In this document: positions 24,023 through 33,769 of the stretch, piece after piece
How positions within the stretch are numbered: position 1 is the stretch's first letter
Layout: each line of letters opens with the position of its first letter
Assembly (NCBI GenBank): GCA_900472295.1
Contig: UCIA01000006.1
Span: 2,527-66,526 of the forward strand
DNA length: 64,000 bases
Direction: 5' to 3'
Source: Hyphomicrobiales bacterium
GTDB lineage: Bacteria > Pseudomonadota > Alphaproteobacteria > Rhizobiales > Rhizobiaceae
Notes under the pieces: generated by a model
The model's database searches: none
The model's input: only the letters and a program-made list of their open reading frames with translations
What the model was told of the DNA's origin: nothing
Made by a program: the position numbers and the translations under genes

Positions 24023-24544
24023 TCATTCCCCCTCTTGCGCATCCTCGGCATCAACTGCCATCAGCACGGCGTCGCCATATTCCGAGTGCCTGCGGTCGAT
24101 AGGCCGAAACCCGGCCTTTTCATAGGCGCGGATGGCACGGTCATTGTCGGGATGCGGATCGATGATGACGCGCGGCGCGCCTTCTTCGAACAGTTGCTCG
24201 ACGAATTGCCTGACGATGGCCGAGCCATGGCCCTTGCCGATAAGGTCCGGCAAGCCGATCGTCATGTCGAGGCCGAGCGTGCCGAAGGGCTGGTCGGCAT
24301 AGGGGTGGCCATCTTCCAGATGCGGATCGTAGCTCTGCAGATAGGCGATCGGCTTGCCGTCGAGCTCGACGATCAGCGGCTCGACGGAAATCGAGTCGAT
24401 ACTTTCCCTGATACCGGCGATTTCCGTCTCCGGATCGTCCCACCATTGCGCCACATGCGGTTCGGCCAGCCAGCCGGCGATCATCGGCAGGTCTTTTTCC
24501 GTCACCGGCCGAAAATCATAAAGCACCGCCGGATCAGCCGGCAT
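24023..24544 (-). CDS. GNAT acetyltransferase, AAC(6')-like
   Basis: The 173-residue product has the Acetyltransf_8 layout: [11 protein letters not shown] near residue 28, G-L-D-M-T-I-G near residue 90 and the acetyl-CoA loop G-K-G-H-G-S-A near residue 104. [18 protein letters not shown] ends the fold. These features recall aminoglycoside 6'-N-acetyltransferases. Its start overlaps the hslV stop by 11 bases, implying coupling. Whether it modifies a drug, protein or metabolite is unknown. Confidence 0.85.
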   Translation of the reverse strand: MPADPAVLYDFRPVTEKDLPMIAGWLAEPHVAQWWDDPETEIAGIRESIDSISVEPLIVELDGKPIAYLQSYDPHLEDGHPYADQPFGTLGLDMTIGLPDLIGKGHGSAIVRQFVEQLFEEGAPRVIIDPHPDNDRAIRAYEKAGFRPIDRRHSEYGDAVLMAVDAEDAQEGE

Positions 24545-25085
24545 CGAGCGTTTCGATGACGAAACTGTTGTTGGTGTAGACGCAGATGTCGGACGCGATC
24601 TGCATCGCCTTGCGGGCGATCTCCTCGGCATCCTTGTCGGTGTCCATCAGCGCGCGGGCAGCCGCGAGCGCATAATTGCCGCCCGAGCCGATGGCCATGA
24701 CGCCATGTTCGGGCTCGAGCACGTCGCCATTGCCGGTCAGCGCCAACGACACCGACTTGTCGGCCACCAGCATCATGGCTTCCAGCCGGCGCAGATAGCG
24801 GTCGGTGCGCCAGTCCTTGGCGAGCTCGACGCAGGCGCGCGTCAACTGTTCGGGATATTGTTCGAGCTTGGCTTCGAGGCGCTCCAGCAGGGTGAAGGCG
24901 TCCGCCGTGGCGCCGGCGAAACCGGCAATGACATTGCCGCCCTTGCCGATGCGGCGCACCTTTTTGGCGTTGCCCTTCATGATGGTCTGGCCAAGGCTGA
25001 CCTGGCCGTCGCCGGCGATCACCACCTTGTTGCCCTTGCGCACGGTCACGATGGTCGTGGCGTGCATGCTCAGTTCATTCGACAT
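24534..25085 (-). CDS. hslV: ATP-dependent protease peptidase subunit HslV
   Basis: HslV is the threonine peptidase of the HslVU complex. In the 183-residue product T-T-I-V-T-V-R-K starts at residue 9, and [10 protein letters not shown] and [11 protein letters not shown] follow. Removal of the N-terminal residues exposes the catalytic Thr. The ATG at 25085 has CGGAG 6 bases upstream; an ATG at residue 7 is the alternative. It leads the hslV-GNAT-DUF2585-hslU operon. Confidence 0.97.
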   Translation of the reverse strand: MSNELSMHATTIVTVRKGNKVVIAGDGQVSLGQTIMKGNAKKVRRIGKGGNVIAGFAGATADAFTLLERLEAKLEQYPEQLTRACVELAKDWRTDRYLRRLEAMMLVADKSVSLALTGNGDVLEPEHGVMAIGSGGNYALAAARALMDTDKDAEEIARKAMQIASDICVYTNNSFVIETLDAG

Positions 25086-25256
25086 TTGCGGCTCCGATTC
25101 GTGCCATCCCGATAAGGCGATTGGCGCGGTACGAGTGAGATTGGCCCTTATGTATGCTGGCGCAGGCACTTTGCAAACCGGGGCGTGCTTGCCAGATTTC
25201 AGCGGTCTTTAACATCTGTTGCCTATCCTCCCCGCAGGCAGGAGAAGCAACCCGCC

Positions 25257-26210
25257 ATGTTCGGCAAAAGGAAGCAACCTGTAGGGTTGCCGCATGTGAT
25301 CGTGTCCCAGCGCGATGTGGAGAAGCACCTGTTCTCCGCAGTTGCCCAGTTTGTGGAAACGATGCTGGAGAGCGCAGATTTCATCCCGACGGAAATTCCG
25401 CAGGCGGCGCTTCAGGCGCATGCCTGCGAACGCTATCTTGGCCAGGTCGACAACGGTGGCCACAGTCAATTCGTTCGCAACAGTTTCGACGGTCTGCCGG
25501 TTGTGGTGGCGAATGTCCGCGCCGGCCTTTCCGCGATGTCGGCCGAACGACACTTGGCCGTGGCGAATGGCCTGCTGGCATGGACAATCGCCAATCCGGA
25601 CGAAATTGCGAAGCAGACGGGCTTCGCCGGCGGTCGAGCTGCTGGGCTGAACGATCTCGACGTACAGTTCCGGGCCGCCGAAAAGCTGCAGCCCATGGAT
25701 AGTGCGGCGGCGCGATGGATCGCGCGATGGCCGCAATTGAGGGTGGTGCCCGATTCCGACTATGTCGACGAGATGGAGCGAGCCAAATCGTCCAATCCCC
25801 TGCGAACTCAGAGGAGGTCCTGGCGCTCGGTGGCCGCGTTGATCCGAAAGCTCAACGACCGCAAGGCCGTGGCTGAGGGGCTGCGTTGTACGGACACCGG
25901 CGACGGAAGCCATAAGGTGGATGCGACAATCTCGCACGCCCACGACAACCTTGTCGCGGTCGGACTCGATCTTCTGCTGCGCAGGCTCGGCGCCGATCCT
26001 GGGGTCGCTGCGGTCATACCGTTGGGTGTCGAGCAGCGCCCTGCCGGACCTGTATTGACCATGGCGCTCATGTACGATCCGATGGGGATTGCCATAGCGG
26101 TATCTGACGCGCAAATCCTTCTGATCGTACGGGACGACAAGGTTCTGGCCCGAGCCAATATGGACGAAATCGCCAGCCATGCGCACGAGGTCGAGCGGGG
26201 CAGGGTCTGA
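25257..26210 (+). CDS. DMP19/DUF4375-domain protein
   Basis: The 317-residue protein carries Y-L-G-Q-V-D-N-G-G-H-S-Q-F-V near residue 60, the hallmark of DMP19-type domains at about residues 20-140. The rest has a Trp/Arg-rich linker and a C-terminal region I do not recognise. In Neisseria DMP19 mimics DNA and binds a regulator, but that role may not transfer. The antisense strand is also open here; the domain motif decides the strand. It is divergent from hslV and lies 89 bases before hisB. Confidence 0.7.
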   Translation: MFGKRKQPVGLPHVIVSQRDVEKHLFSAVAQFVETMLESADFIPTEIPQAALQAHACERYLGQVDNGGHSQFVRNSFDGLPVVVANVRAGLSAMSAERHLAVANGLLAWTIANPDEIAKQTGFAGGRAAGLNDLDVQFRAAEKLQPMDSAAARWIARWPQLRVVPDSDYVDEMERAKSSNPLRTQRRSWRSVAALIRKLNDRKAVAEGLRCTDTGDGSHKVDATISHAHDNLVAVGLDLLLRRLGADPGVAAVIPLGVEQRPAGPVLTMALMYDPMGIAIAVSDAQILLIVRDDKVLARANMDEIASHAHEVERGRV

Positions 26211-26299
26211 GCGCGCGAGGGCGCCGGTCGCAACTGGCCATCGCCGGATCATGCTGCTAGAAGGCTCTCGTTTCATGCCACCAGCGACAGGGATAGGCC

Positions 26300-26899
26300 A
26301 TGAGTGCCCGCGCCGCCGAAGTCAGCCGCAAGACCAAGGAAACCGAGATCGCCGTCTCGGTCCATGTCGATGGCACCGGAAAATCAGACATGTCGACCGG
26401 CGTCGGCTTCTTCGACCATATGCTCGACCAGCTGTCGCGCCATTCGCTGATCGACATCACCGTCAAGGCCAAGGGCGACCTGCACATTGACGACCACCAC
26501 ACGGTCGAGGATACCGGCATCGCGATCGGCCAGGCGTTGGCCAAGGCGCTGGGCGAGCGACGCGGCATCATGCGCTATGCCTCGGTAGAGCTTGCCATGG
26601 ACGAGACGCTGACGCGCGCGGCGATCGACGTGTCGGGCCGGCCGTTCCTGGTCTGGAACGTAGCCTTCTCGTCGCCCAAGATCGGCACGTTCGACACAGA
26701 ACTGGTGCGCGAATTCTTCCAGGCGCTGGCGCAAAATGCCGGCATTACGCTGCACGTCACCAACCACTACGGCGCCAACAACCACCATATCGCCGAGACC
26801 TGCTTCAAGGCGGTGGCGCGCGCGCTGCGTTTTGCGCTGGAGCGCGACCCGCGCCAGCCGGACGCGGTTCCCTCCACCAAGGGATCTCTGAAAGGGTAG
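26300..26899 (+). CDS. hisB: imidazoleglycerol-phosphate dehydratase HisB
   Basis: HisB performs the sixth step of histidine synthesis. The 199-residue monofunctional enzyme has both His-rich metal motifs: F-D-H-M-L-D-Q-L with D-D-H-H-T-V-E-D, and [12 protein letters not shown]. Its length matches the usual bacterial form without the phosphatase domain. It heads hisB-DUF2628-hisH-hisA-ureohydrolase-hisF-hisE on the plus strand. Confidence 0.97.
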   Translation: MSARAAEVSRKTKETEIAVSVHVDGTGKSDMSTGVGFFDHMLDQLSRHSLIDITVKAKGDLHIDDHHTVEDTGIAIGQALAKALGERRGIMRYASVELAMDETLTRAAIDVSGRPFLVWNVAFSSPKIGTFDTELVREFFQALAQNAGITLHVTNHYGANNHHIAETCFKAVARALRFALERDPRQPDAVPSTKGSLKG

Positions 26900-26903
26900 G
26901 CTG

Positions 26904-27380
26904 ATGGCCATCTATGTCGTGATGGAACCGCCAGGCCGCACCGAGGCGGCCGACGCAACGATTTTTGTCCGCGACGGCTTTTCCTGGCTGGCTTTTGTGC
27001 TGGGGCCGCTGTGGCTCGCCTGGCACCGGCTGTGGGTCGAGGCCGCACTCGCCTTCGTCGTCATGGGCCTGCTTTCGACGCTCGGCCAATGGTTGGGCCT
27101 GGATTGGGCCGGCTCGGCGCTATCGCTGCTGGTCTCGCTCTATATCGGCCTGGAAGGCCAAGGATTGCGGATTGCAGCGCTGCGTCGCCGCGGCTGGCAT
27201 GAATGGGGCGTCATCGAGGCCGACAATCTGGACGATGCCGATATCCGCCAAGCCTTGGACACAGAGGCGTTGGCCGATGAGCCATCGCCGCTGCCGCGCA
27301 TCGTGCCGGATGCCAGCCTTGCCCGGCCGGCGCAGACCGGCCTGACGCTGGGGCTCACCCATACGCCGGGAAAAGCCTGA
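26904..27380 (+). CDS. DUF2628-family membrane protein in the his operon
   Basis: The 158-residue protein has [19 protein letters not shown] near residues 30-48, the DUF2628 mark, and about three hydrophobic segments in the first 90 residues. The C-terminal third is soluble and Pro/Asp-rich. It starts 4 bases after hisB and ends 1 base before hisH, so it is translated with them. A membrane protein here is common in Rhizobiales, but its role is unknown. Confidence 0.8.
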   Translation: MAIYVVMEPPGRTEAADATIFVRDGFSWLAFVLGPLWLAWHRLWVEAALAFVVMGLLSTLGQWLGLDWAGSALSLLVSLYIGLEGQGLRIAALRRRGWHEWGVIEADNLDDADIRQALDTEALADEPSPLPRIVPDASLARPAQTGLTLGLTHTPGKA

Positions 27381-27381
27381 C

Positions 27382-28032
27382 ATGCGGGTTGCGATCATCG
27401 ATTACGGGTCGGGCAATCTGCGCTCGGCCACCAAGGCCTTCGAGCGCGCCGCGCATGAAGCCGGCATTGCCGCAGCCATCGAGCTGACCGCCGATGCCGA
27501 GCGGGTGCGCAACGCCGACCGCATCGTCCTGCCCGGCGTCGGCGCATATGCCGATTGCGCCGCGGGCCTGCATGGTGTGCCCGGCATGTGGGAAGCGGTG
27601 GAAGAGGTGGCTATCGCCAAGGCGCGGCCGTTCCTCGGCATCTGTGTCGGCATGCAGCTGATGTCGCAACGTGGCCTCGAAAAGACCGTGAGCAAAGGGT
27701 TTGGCTGGATTGCCGGCGACGTCAAGGAGATCACGCCGGCCGACCCGGCACTGAAAATCCCGCAGATCGGCTGGAACACGATCGACCTCAACCGCAAGCA
27801 CCCGCTGTTTTCCGGCATCGCGACGGGGCCCAAGGGCCTGCACGCCTATTTCGTCCACTCCTATCATCTCGAGGCGACAAAGCCGGACGAGGTTCTGGCC
27901 GTCGCCGATTATGGCGGCCCGGTGACATCAGCTGTTGCCCGCGACAACATGGTTGGCACGCAGTTTCATCCGGAAAAGAGCCAGGCGCTCGGCTTGGCAT
28001 TGATCACCAATTTCCTGCGCTGGAGGCCCTGA
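27382..28032 (+). CDS. hisH: imidazole glycerol phosphate synthase glutaminase HisH
   Basis: HisH releases ammonia from glutamine for HisF. The 216-residue class I glutamine amidotransferase shows I-D-Y-G-S-G-N-L at the start, nucleophile motif G-I-C-V-G-M-Q near residue 89 and F-H-P-E-K-S near residue 196. It starts 1 base after the DUF2628 stop. HisF lies nearly 1.9 kb further on, beyond hisA and a ureohydrolase gene. Confidence 0.97.
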   Translation: MRVAIIDYGSGNLRSATKAFERAAHEAGIAAAIELTADAERVRNADRIVLPGVGAYADCAAGLHGVPGMWEAVEEVAIAKARPFLGICVGMQLMSQRGLEKTVSKGFGWIAGDVKEITPADPALKIPQIGWNTIDLNRKHPLFSGIATGPKGLHAYFVHSYHLEATKPDEVLAVADYGGPVTSAVARDNMVGTQFHPEKSQALGLALITNFLRWRP

Positions 28033-28113
28033 GATGAGCAAGAAGGGATTGCGGGTTTCGCCGGAAAAATCTGGTTCAAACGAACTGAGTCACAAGCACT
28101 CCAGGCCGGCGCT

Positions 28114-28269
28114 GCCCCTCATTGTCCTGCCGGACATTTCTCCCCGTATAGTGACGGGGAGAAAGACGCTGTCTTCGGTGTTTTCGCCAATTTTCGAGGA
28201 GGCGACGAGGGTGCAACTGCACCCTTTTCCCCATCACTATACGGGGAGAAGGTGCCGAGGGGCGGCGCG
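28114..28269. repeat. inverted pair of family A repeats inside the his operon
   Basis: A forward copy (28114-28164) and a reversed, partly worn copy (28222-28269) fill much of the 306-base hisH-hisA gap. The reversed copy lacks the CCGGCAGG part of its outer arm. The rest of the gap holds no gene; its last 70 bases lead to the hisA start. The pair could reduce readthrough or mark an mRNA processing point. Confidence 0.82.
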
Positions 28270-28338
28270 GACATTGATTGATCACAGCAATACACCGGCC
28301 AATTCAGGCGCCCAATCGTTCCAGGAGCGCAAAGCCGC

Positions 28339-29085
28339 ATGATCCTGTTTCCCGCCATCGATCTCAAGGACGGCAAGTGCGTGCGGCTGAAGCACGGCGA
28401 TATGGCGACCGCGACGATCTACAATGACGATCCGGCGGCGCAGGCCAAGGCCTTCGAGGACCAGGGTTTTGAGTGGCTGCATGTCGTCGACCTCAACGGC
28501 GCCTTCAAGGGCCAGAGCGTCAACAGTGCGGCGGTCGGCGCCATTCTCAAGGCAACGAAGAACCCGGTGCAGCTCGGCGGCGGCATCCGCACGCTGGCGC
28601 AGATCGAGGACTGGCTCGACCGAGGCCTGGCCCGCGTCATTCTGGGCACTGTGGCGGTGCGCGATCCCGACCTGGTCCGGGAAGCCTGCAAGGAATTCCC
28701 CCGCAAGATCGCCGTCGGCATCGACGCCAAGGGCGGCAAGGTGGCGGTCGAAGGCTGGGCAGAGGCGTCCAGCCTCGGCGTCATAGAACTGGCGCAGAAA
28801 TTTGAAGGCGCCGGCGTTGCCGCCATCATCTACACCGACATCGACCGTGACGGCGTTCTGACCGGCATCAACTGGGATGCCACGATCGACCTCGCCAACG
28901 CCGTATCGATCCCGGTGATCGCCTCAGGCGGGCTGGCCTCGATCGCCGACATTGTGCGCATGACCATGCCCGACGCGAAAAAGCTCGAAGGCGCAATTTC
29001 CGGCCGCGCGCTCTATGACGGGCGCATCGATCCGGCTGAGGCGCTGGCGGTGCTGCAGGGCAGGACTTTGGAGACCGATACGTGA
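28339..29085 (+). CDS. hisA: ProFAR isomerase HisA
   Basis: HisA isomerises ProFAR to PRFAR in histidine synthesis. The 248-residue half-barrel repeat protein has [12 protein letters not shown] at the start with the first catalytic Asp, G-G-G-I-R near residue 80, T-D-I-D-R-D-G near residue 168 with the second catalytic Asp, and A-S-G-G near 195. Its stop overlaps the GTG start of the next gene in GTGA. Confidence 0.97.
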   Translation: MILFPAIDLKDGKCVRLKHGDMATATIYNDDPAAQAKAFEDQGFEWLHVVDLNGAFKGQSVNSAAVGAILKATKNPVQLGGGIRTLAQIEDWLDRGLARVILGTVAVRDPDLVREACKEFPRKIAVGIDAKGGKVAVEGWAEASSLGVIELAQKFEGAGVAAIIYTDIDRDGVLTGINWDATIDLANAVSIPVIASGGLASIADIVRMTMPDAKKLEGAISGRALYDGRIDPAEALAVLQGRTLETDT

Positions 29086-29918
29086 AAATCTCCATCATCC
29101 TGGCTTCCTATGACAGCGGCCACTATCACGGCGGCATGGGCCAGGGCCCGGACGCGCTGATATCGGGCGGGCTGGTCGATGCGCTGACATTGGCCGGGCA
29201 TGACGTCGTCGTCACCGATATCGGCAGGGTTGGCGATGAGCAGGAGCGCGAAATCGCCACCGGCTTTGCCGTCTGCGGCGCGGTCTCCGGCGAAGTCCGC
29301 ATCGCCATTGACCGCGGCCGGTTTCCCATCGTGCTTGCCGGCAATTGCCTGACATCGGCCGGTGCTGTCGCCGGCGAGGATGCCGATGCGATCATATGGG
29401 CCGACCAGCATGGCGACCTCAACACGCCCGAGACCTCCATCTTCGGCTTTCTCGACGGCATGGCGCTGGCGACAGTGCTGGGGCTGTGCTGGAAACCGAT
29501 GGCCTCGGCCATCCCCGGCTTCAAGCCGATCGACCCGGCCCGCTGCGTGCTGGTCAATGCGCGCGACCTCGATCCGGCTGAAACGGAGCTGTTGAAGACG
29601 CTGCCGATCATCCGCGCCGAATGCCCCGACTGGGCAACGGCCTGCGGCAGGCTGAAGGCGCCGCACGCAAAGCGGGTGCATTTGCATCTCGATCTCGACG
29701 TGCACGACCCCAACGCGTTGCAGGCCAATCGCTACACCACGCCGGGCGGCCCGGAGCCGAAACAGCTGCGCCAAGCCGTCTGCGGCATGGCCGGCCTGCT
29801 GCCGATCTCAGGCGTCACCATTTCGGCCTACGATCCGGCCTTCGATGCAAAGGCCGAAGTGCCGCCGCTGGTCGGCGAGCTGCTCAGCGAATTGCTGGCA
29901 ACGATGGAGAAGGGTTGA
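29082..29918 (+). CDS. arginase/agmatinase-fold protein lacking one metal ligand
   Basis: The 278-residue protein has ureohydrolase motifs A-D-Q-H-G-D-L-N near residue 108 and H-L-D-L-D-V-H-D-P near residue 208, which supply five of the six manganese ligands. The usual G-G-D-H motif is replaced by A-G-N-C near residue 87, so the first His ligand is Cys. Activity may be changed or lost. It starts at GTG overlapping hisA and its stop overlaps the hisF ATG. It is thus embedded in the his operon. Candidate substrates, such as a formimino compound, are inferred only. Confidence 0.8.
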   Translation: MKISIILASYDSGHYHGGMGQGPDALISGGLVDALTLAGHDVVVTDIGRVGDEQEREIATGFAVCGAVSGEVRIAIDRGRFPIVLAGNCLTSAGAVAGEDADAIIWADQHGDLNTPETSIFGFLDGMALATVLGLCWKPMASAIPGFKPIDPARCVLVNARDLDPAETELLKTLPIIRAECPDWATACGRLKAPHAKRVHLHLDLDVHDPNALQANRYTTPGGPEPKQLRQAVCGMAGLLPISGVTISAYDPAFDAKAEVPPLVGELLSELLATMEKG

Positions 29919-30709
29919 TGCTGAAAGCCCGGGTCATCCCTTGCCTCGACGTCAAGAACGGCCGCGTCGTCAAGGGCGTCAATTTCGTCGACCTGGTCGA
30001 TGCCGGCGATCCGGTCGAGGCGGCAAAAGCCTATGACGCGGCCGGCGCCGACGAGCTCTGCTTCCTCGACATCACCGCTTCGTCCGACAATCGCGAAACC
30101 ATCTTCGACGTCATCGCCCGCACCGCCGAACAGTGCTTCATGCCGCTGACCGTCGGCGGCGGCGTGCGCCAGGTGGCCGACATCCGCAAGCTGCTTTTGG
30201 CCGGCGCCGACAAGGTGTCGATCAACACGGCGGCGGTGAAGAACCCGGACTTTGTCGCCGAAGCCGCCGACAAGTTCGGCAACCAGTGCATTGTCGTCGC
30301 TATCGACGCCAAGAAGGTCTCCAGCGCCGGCGAGAGCGACCGTTGGGAGATATTCACCCATGGCGGCCGCGAAAAGACCGGCATCGACGCGGTCGAATTC
30401 GCGCGAAAAATGGTCGAGCGCGGCGCCGGCGAGATCCTGTTGACCTCGATGGACCGCGACGGCACCAAGGCCGGCTACGACATTGCGCTGACCCGGGCGA
30501 TCGCGGATGCGGTGCGTGCGCCGGTCATCGCGTCCGGCGGCGTCGGCACGCTCGATCATCTGGTCGAGGGCATTCGCGACGGCCATGCCGGCGCCGTGTT
30601 GGCCGCGTCGATCTTCCATTTCGGCACCTACACGATTGCCCAGGCCAAGGCGCATATGGCTGAAGCGGGCCTGCCGATGCGGCTGGACTCAGCCGTTCAT
30701 CGGTCTTAA
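29918..30709 (+). CDS. hisF: imidazole glycerol phosphate synthase cyclase HisF
   Basis: HisF closes the imidazole ring using ammonia from HisH and releases AICAR. The 263-residue barrel shows [14 protein letters not shown] with catalytic Asp near residue 11, L-D-I-T-A-S, G-G-G-V-R, S-M-D-R-D-G-T with the second Asp near residue 183, and A-S-G-G-V-G. Its ATG overlaps the preceding stop in TGATG, so translation is coupled. Confidence 0.97.
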   Translation: MLKARVIPCLDVKNGRVVKGVNFVDLVDAGDPVEAAKAYDAAGADELCFLDITASSDNRETIFDVIARTAEQCFMPLTVGGGVRQVADIRKLLLAGADKVSINTAAVKNPDFVAEAADKFGNQCIVVAIDAKKVSSAGESDRWEIFTHGGREKTGIDAVEFARKMVERGAGEILLTSMDRDGTKAGYDIALTRAIADAVRAPVIASGGVGTLDHLVEGIRDGHAGAVLAASIFHFGTYTIAQAKAHMAEAGLPMRLDSAVHRS

Positions 30710-30718
30710 ACGGCGGTC

Positions 30719-31042
30719 ATGGCTCAATTTTCGCTCATCGAGCTGGAAACAATTATCCGCGAACGCGCTCATTCCGGCGACCCTGACTCGTGGACAGCAA
30801 AACTGTTCGCCAAGGGCATGGACAAGGCGGCTCAGAAACTCGGCGAAGAGGCGGTCGAGACGGTGATCGCCGCCGTCACCGGGGATAAAAAGGCCCTCGT
30901 TTCGGAAAGTGCGGATCTTATATATCATTGGCTGGTCGTCCTCGGCATTGCCGGGGTGCCGCTGGACGACGTGCTGAGCGAGCTTGAGGGTCGCACCGGC
31001 CGTTCGGGCGTCGCCGAAAAGGCATCCCGGCCGAAGGGCTGA
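30719..31042 (+). CDS. hisE: phosphoribosyl-ATP pyrophosphatase HisE
   Basis: HisE hydrolyses phosphoribosyl-ATP in the second histidine step. The 107-residue all-alpha protein has S-W-T-A-K-L-F near residue 23, K-L-G-E-E-A-V-E-T and E-S-A-D-L-I-Y-H, which bind magnesium. It is monofunctional and lies 9 bases after hisF. It is the last his gene here; a palindromic block follows. Confidence 0.96.
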   Translation: MAQFSLIELETIIRERAHSGDPDSWTAKLFAKGMDKAAQKLGEEAVETVIAAVTGDKKALVSESADLIYHWLVVLGIAGVPLDDVLSELEGRTGRSGVAEKASRPKG

Positions 31043-31057
31043 CTGCTAGAGCCGGAT

Positions 31058-31157
31058 GATTTCAGGCCAAGGCCTGAAATCTGAATCCGTCTCTAAACTA
31101 GAGGGATGGAGCATGATGTCGTCCGAAAACCGCTTCACACTTTTCGGCATCATGCTC
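31058..31157. repeat. two palindromes between hisE and coaA
   Basis: GATTTCAGGCC-AA-GGCCTGAAATC (31058-31081) is perfect. GAGCATGATG...CATCATGCTC (31109-31157) is a family B copy with the GTCCGAAAACCGC core. Neither has a T run. They lie between the his operon and coaA. Confidence 0.85.
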
Positions 31158-31176
31158 TAGGAGGGCAGGAAACTCG

Positions 31177-32136
31177 ATGGACCAGCTCGCTCCTACCGAG
31201 AAATACTCCCCTTTCCGTTTCTTCTCGGCCGAGCAGTGGTCGCAGTTTCGCGCCGATACGCCACTGACGCTAAGCGATGACGAGTTTCAGCGGCTTCGGT
31301 CGCTGAACGACCCGGTCGATCTTGCCGAAGTCGAGCGCATCTATCTGTCGCTGTCGCGGCTGCTTTCGGCGCATGTTGAATCCAGCCAGTTGCTGTTCCG
31401 GCAGCGCCAGGCCTTCTTCAACGCGCAGGATGTGGTCAAGACGCCGTTCATCATCGGCATTGCCGGCTCGGTCGCCGTCGGCAAGTCGACCACGGCTCGC
31501 GTGCTGAAGGAGCTTTTGGCGCGCTGGCCGTCGAGCCCCAAGGTCGATCTCATCACCACCGATGGTTTTCTCTTACCCAACGAGGTGCTGCGGCGCGACA
31601 ATCTGATGGAGCGCAAGGGCTTTCCCGACAGCTACGATGTCGGTGCTTTGCTGCGGTTCCTGTCGGGCATCAAATCGGCGCAGCGCAATGTCCGCGCGCC
31701 GGTCTATTCGCATTTGACCTATGACGTCATCCCCGGCGAGTTCGTCACCATCGACCGGCCCGACATTCTGATCTTCGAAGGCATCAACGTGCTGCAGCCC
31801 GGCAAACTGCCGAAGGACGGCAAGATCGTGCCGTTCCTGTCGGATTTCTTCGATTTCGCCATCTATATCGATGCCGATGAAAAACTGATCCATCACTGGT
31901 ACATTGCCCGCTTCATGCGCCTGCGCGAGACTGCGTTCCGCAATCCGGACTCCTTCTTCCACCGCTATTCGCAGCTTTCCGAGGACGCCGCGCGCGCCAT
32001 TGCGGAAGGTCTTTGGGCCAACATCAACCTGAAAAATTTGCGCGAGAACATCGTGCCGACGCGGGCACGCGCCGACCTCATCCTGCGCAAGGGAGCCAAC
32101 CATTTGGTCGAGGAAGTGGCGCTCAGGAAGCTGTGA
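31177..32136 (+). CDS. coaA: pantothenate kinase type I CoaA
   Basis: CoaA phosphorylates pantothenate, the first step to coenzyme A. The 319-residue protein has the P-loop G-S-V-A-V-G-K-S-T near residue 98 and conserved F-P-D-S-Y-D near residue 150. Y-S-H-L-T-Y-D and F-E-G-I-N-V-L-Q follow. AGGAGGG precedes the ATG. Its 3' end overlaps the convergent PAP2-type gene by 14 bases. The last 73 codons were copied in the duplication described at 31915-35295. Confidence 0.97.
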   Translation: MDQLAPTEKYSPFRFFSAEQWSQFRADTPLTLSDDEFQRLRSLNDPVDLAEVERIYLSLSRLLSAHVESSQLLFRQRQAFFNAQDVVKTPFIIGIAGSVAVGKSTTARVLKELLARWPSSPKVDLITTDGFLLPNEVLRRDNLMERKGFPDSYDVGALLRFLSGIKSAQRNVRAPVYSHLTYDVIPGEFVTIDRPDILIFEGINVLQPGKLPKDGKIVPFLSDFFDFAIYIDADEKLIHHWYIARFMRLRETAFRNPDSFFHRYSQLSEDAARAIAEGLWANINLKNLRENIVPTRARADLILRKGANHLVEEVALRKL

Positions 32137-33265
32137 CGGTCGCCTCTGGTCTGTTCGCGATATCGGTCGGTTGCGTATCCTGCGCCGGGGACCGGAGATA
32201 GGGCCGGTCCGCCGGGACGAGTTTGCGCGCCGCTACATAAACCATCACCGCGACAGCTGCTGCGGCATAGCCGTCGATTGCATAGTGCCATGCCAAATAG
32301 ACCGAGCTGGCGGCGACAAAGGCTACATAGACGAACGCTACAGCGCCGAGACGGCGATTGTACTCCCATGCAAAAAGCGCGTTGAGCATCGCCCACCCGA
32401 CATGCACGCTGGGAAAGGCAGAAATGCCTGAGGCGAAACCAGTCTGCCTGGCCTGATGGAGAGTCCACAAATAATGTTGATAGGAAACAGTGGAATCGGG
32501 GGATCCGGCGCCGCGTGCCAGGAATGCGAGCTGCTCGCCAAACCGCGCCGAGTCGCCCGTGACCGCGCCGTAGAACGCCGGACCGGCCGACAGGAATAGT
32601 CCAGCCAATATGTTGCCGATGACGATCCAGACCGTCATGAAGCAGATGATATAGCGTGTTCGAATCGACGTCATCAGGGGCGATGTCGCGACGAAGAACA
32701 AGGCGCCGAAATTGATGACAAAGTAGAACACGCTGTAGTTCCACTCGATGGCGGCACGAGCGAAATCATTTTTTTCGACCACAAGATAGAGCCATCGCCA
32801 CGGGTCGGCGCCGAAGTGCAGGAACGCATCGATGTCGGCCTGCAGCACGTCGAATCGAAAGCCGCCCTGCCAGACCGGCATTCCGTTCTTCACGGAGGTA
32901 AATGTACCTTGAAAGATCATGAGGGCCATGAGCAGGCATAGACCCGAGAGCGAGTAGGCCAGCCGCGATGTCGAAAACACATATTTCGCTGCCAGACGGC
33001 GCCTGCTGTCGAAGCGATGTATGATCAGGCTTATGTCAACAAGAACGGCGAAGATCGGCAGCGTCAGCCCATTCAACGATATCCACCGCCAGAAATATAT
33101 CGAATACGCGCTACGGTCGGCCGCGCCTATTGCATGCAGAAAAACCAGCCCGGCCAATGCATAGATGACGATGAACAGATAGAGGCCTGAATCCCGCCGA
33201 ACAATCGGGATCGCTTGTTTGGTGACTGCCCATAACTGGCGAAAAGCCACACTGCTTAATGCCAT
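32123..33265 (-). CDS. PAP2/inositolphosphotransferase-like membrane protein, copy 1
   Basis: The 380-residue protein has about nine hydrophobic segments. Its C-terminal part has F-P-S-V-H-V-G and A-W-H-Y-A-I-D-G-Y, equivalent to the PSGH and H-x3-D phosphatase motifs of the PAP2/Aur1 group. It may act on lipid phosphates or transfer phospho-headgroups at the membrane. The ATG at 33265 follows GGGGA. A paralogue encoded at 33756-34895 shares about four of five residues by eye. Which substrate each uses is unknown. Confidence 0.82.
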   Translation of the reverse strand: MALSSVAFRQLWAVTKQAIPIVRRDSGLYLFIVIYALAGLVFLHAIGAADRSAYSIYFWRWISLNGLTLPIFAVLVDISLIIHRFDSRRRLAAKYVFSTSRLAYSLSGLCLLMALMIFQGTFTSVKNGMPVWQGGFRFDVLQADIDAFLHFGADPWRWLYLVVEKNDFARAAIEWNYSVFYFVINFGALFFVATSPLMTSIRTRYIICFMTVWIVIGNILAGLFLSAGPAFYGAVTGDSARFGEQLAFLARGAGSPDSTVSYQHYLWTLHQARQTGFASGISAFPSVHVGWAMLNALFAWEYNRRLGAVAFVYVAFVAASSVYLAWHYAIDGYAAAAVAVMVYVAARKLVPADRPYLRSPAQDTQPTDIANRPEATVTAS

Positions 33266-33324
33266 TTTCCCCGAGCCAACGTTGCAATGCCCGGGTACTT
33301 TACGAGGAAAACCTGTAGAATGGG

Positions 33325-33546
33325 TTAGTCCCCGCATTTGTCGCCCGGCGCAGCGTCAGGTTGATGCGGCCGCCATTCCTGAGCAGAGCCGAGGTCGAGA
33401 GATAGATGCGGTAGACCAAGCGAGACCGACACCACGGTTGCCGAGAAACCGGCCTCGTCGCGATCCTGGTGCAGGCCCATTTTGGCGTCCTGCGCATAGA
33501 AATTGACCAGGCAGGCTTCCGGCGGCTGCGGATGGGCGGAGACCTC
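33325..33546 (-). pseudogene. decayed 3' fragment of alkB
   Basis: This matches the last part of alkB at 34954-35295, including S-T-S-A-L-L-x-N-G-G-R-I-N-L-T-L-R-R. About 120 bases are deleted between the H-x-D region and that segment, and one base is lost near the stop, which changes frame and removes TAA. The upstream two thirds of alkB are absent because the duplication ended here. It cannot encode a dioxygenase. Confidence 0.85.
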
Positions 33547-33769
33547 TCATGCGGCTGCGCGAAACCGCCTTTCGCGATCCGGACTCCTTCTCCACCGCTA
33601 TTCGCAGCTTTCGCAAGACGCCGCGCGCGCCATCGCAGAAGGTCTGTGGGCCAACATCAACCTGAAGAATTTGCGCGAGAACATCGTGCCGACGCGGGCG
33701 CGCGCCGACCTCATCCTGCGCAAGGGCGCCAATCATCTGGTCGAGGAAGTGGCGCTCAGGAAACTGTAG
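33547..33769 (+). pseudogene. decayed 3' fragment of coaA
   Basis: This matches codons 247-319 of coaA. One T is lost in the TCCTTCTTCC run near 33590, which shifts the frame, and no start or promoter is present. The final 40 residues, through [12 protein letters not shown] and [10 protein letters not shown], are intact in another frame. Its end overlaps PAP2 copy 2 by 14 bases, as in the parent arrangement. Confidence 0.88.

Noticed and set aside
25209..26276. A minus-strand open frame of about 355 codons opposite the DMP19 gene
   Set aside because: The plus strand has the DMP19 motif Y-L-G-Q-V-D-N-G-G-H, a start with AGGAG nearby, and ends cleanly before hisB.
31058..31081. The perfect palindrome after hisE as a terminator
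   Set aside because: It has a 2-base loop and no T run, and it is followed by another repeat, so it is kept as a repeat.
33503..33769. A short plus-strand reading frame ending like CoaA as a separate gene
   Set aside because: It is a frameshifted, promoterless copy of the last 73 coaA codons created by the tandem duplication.
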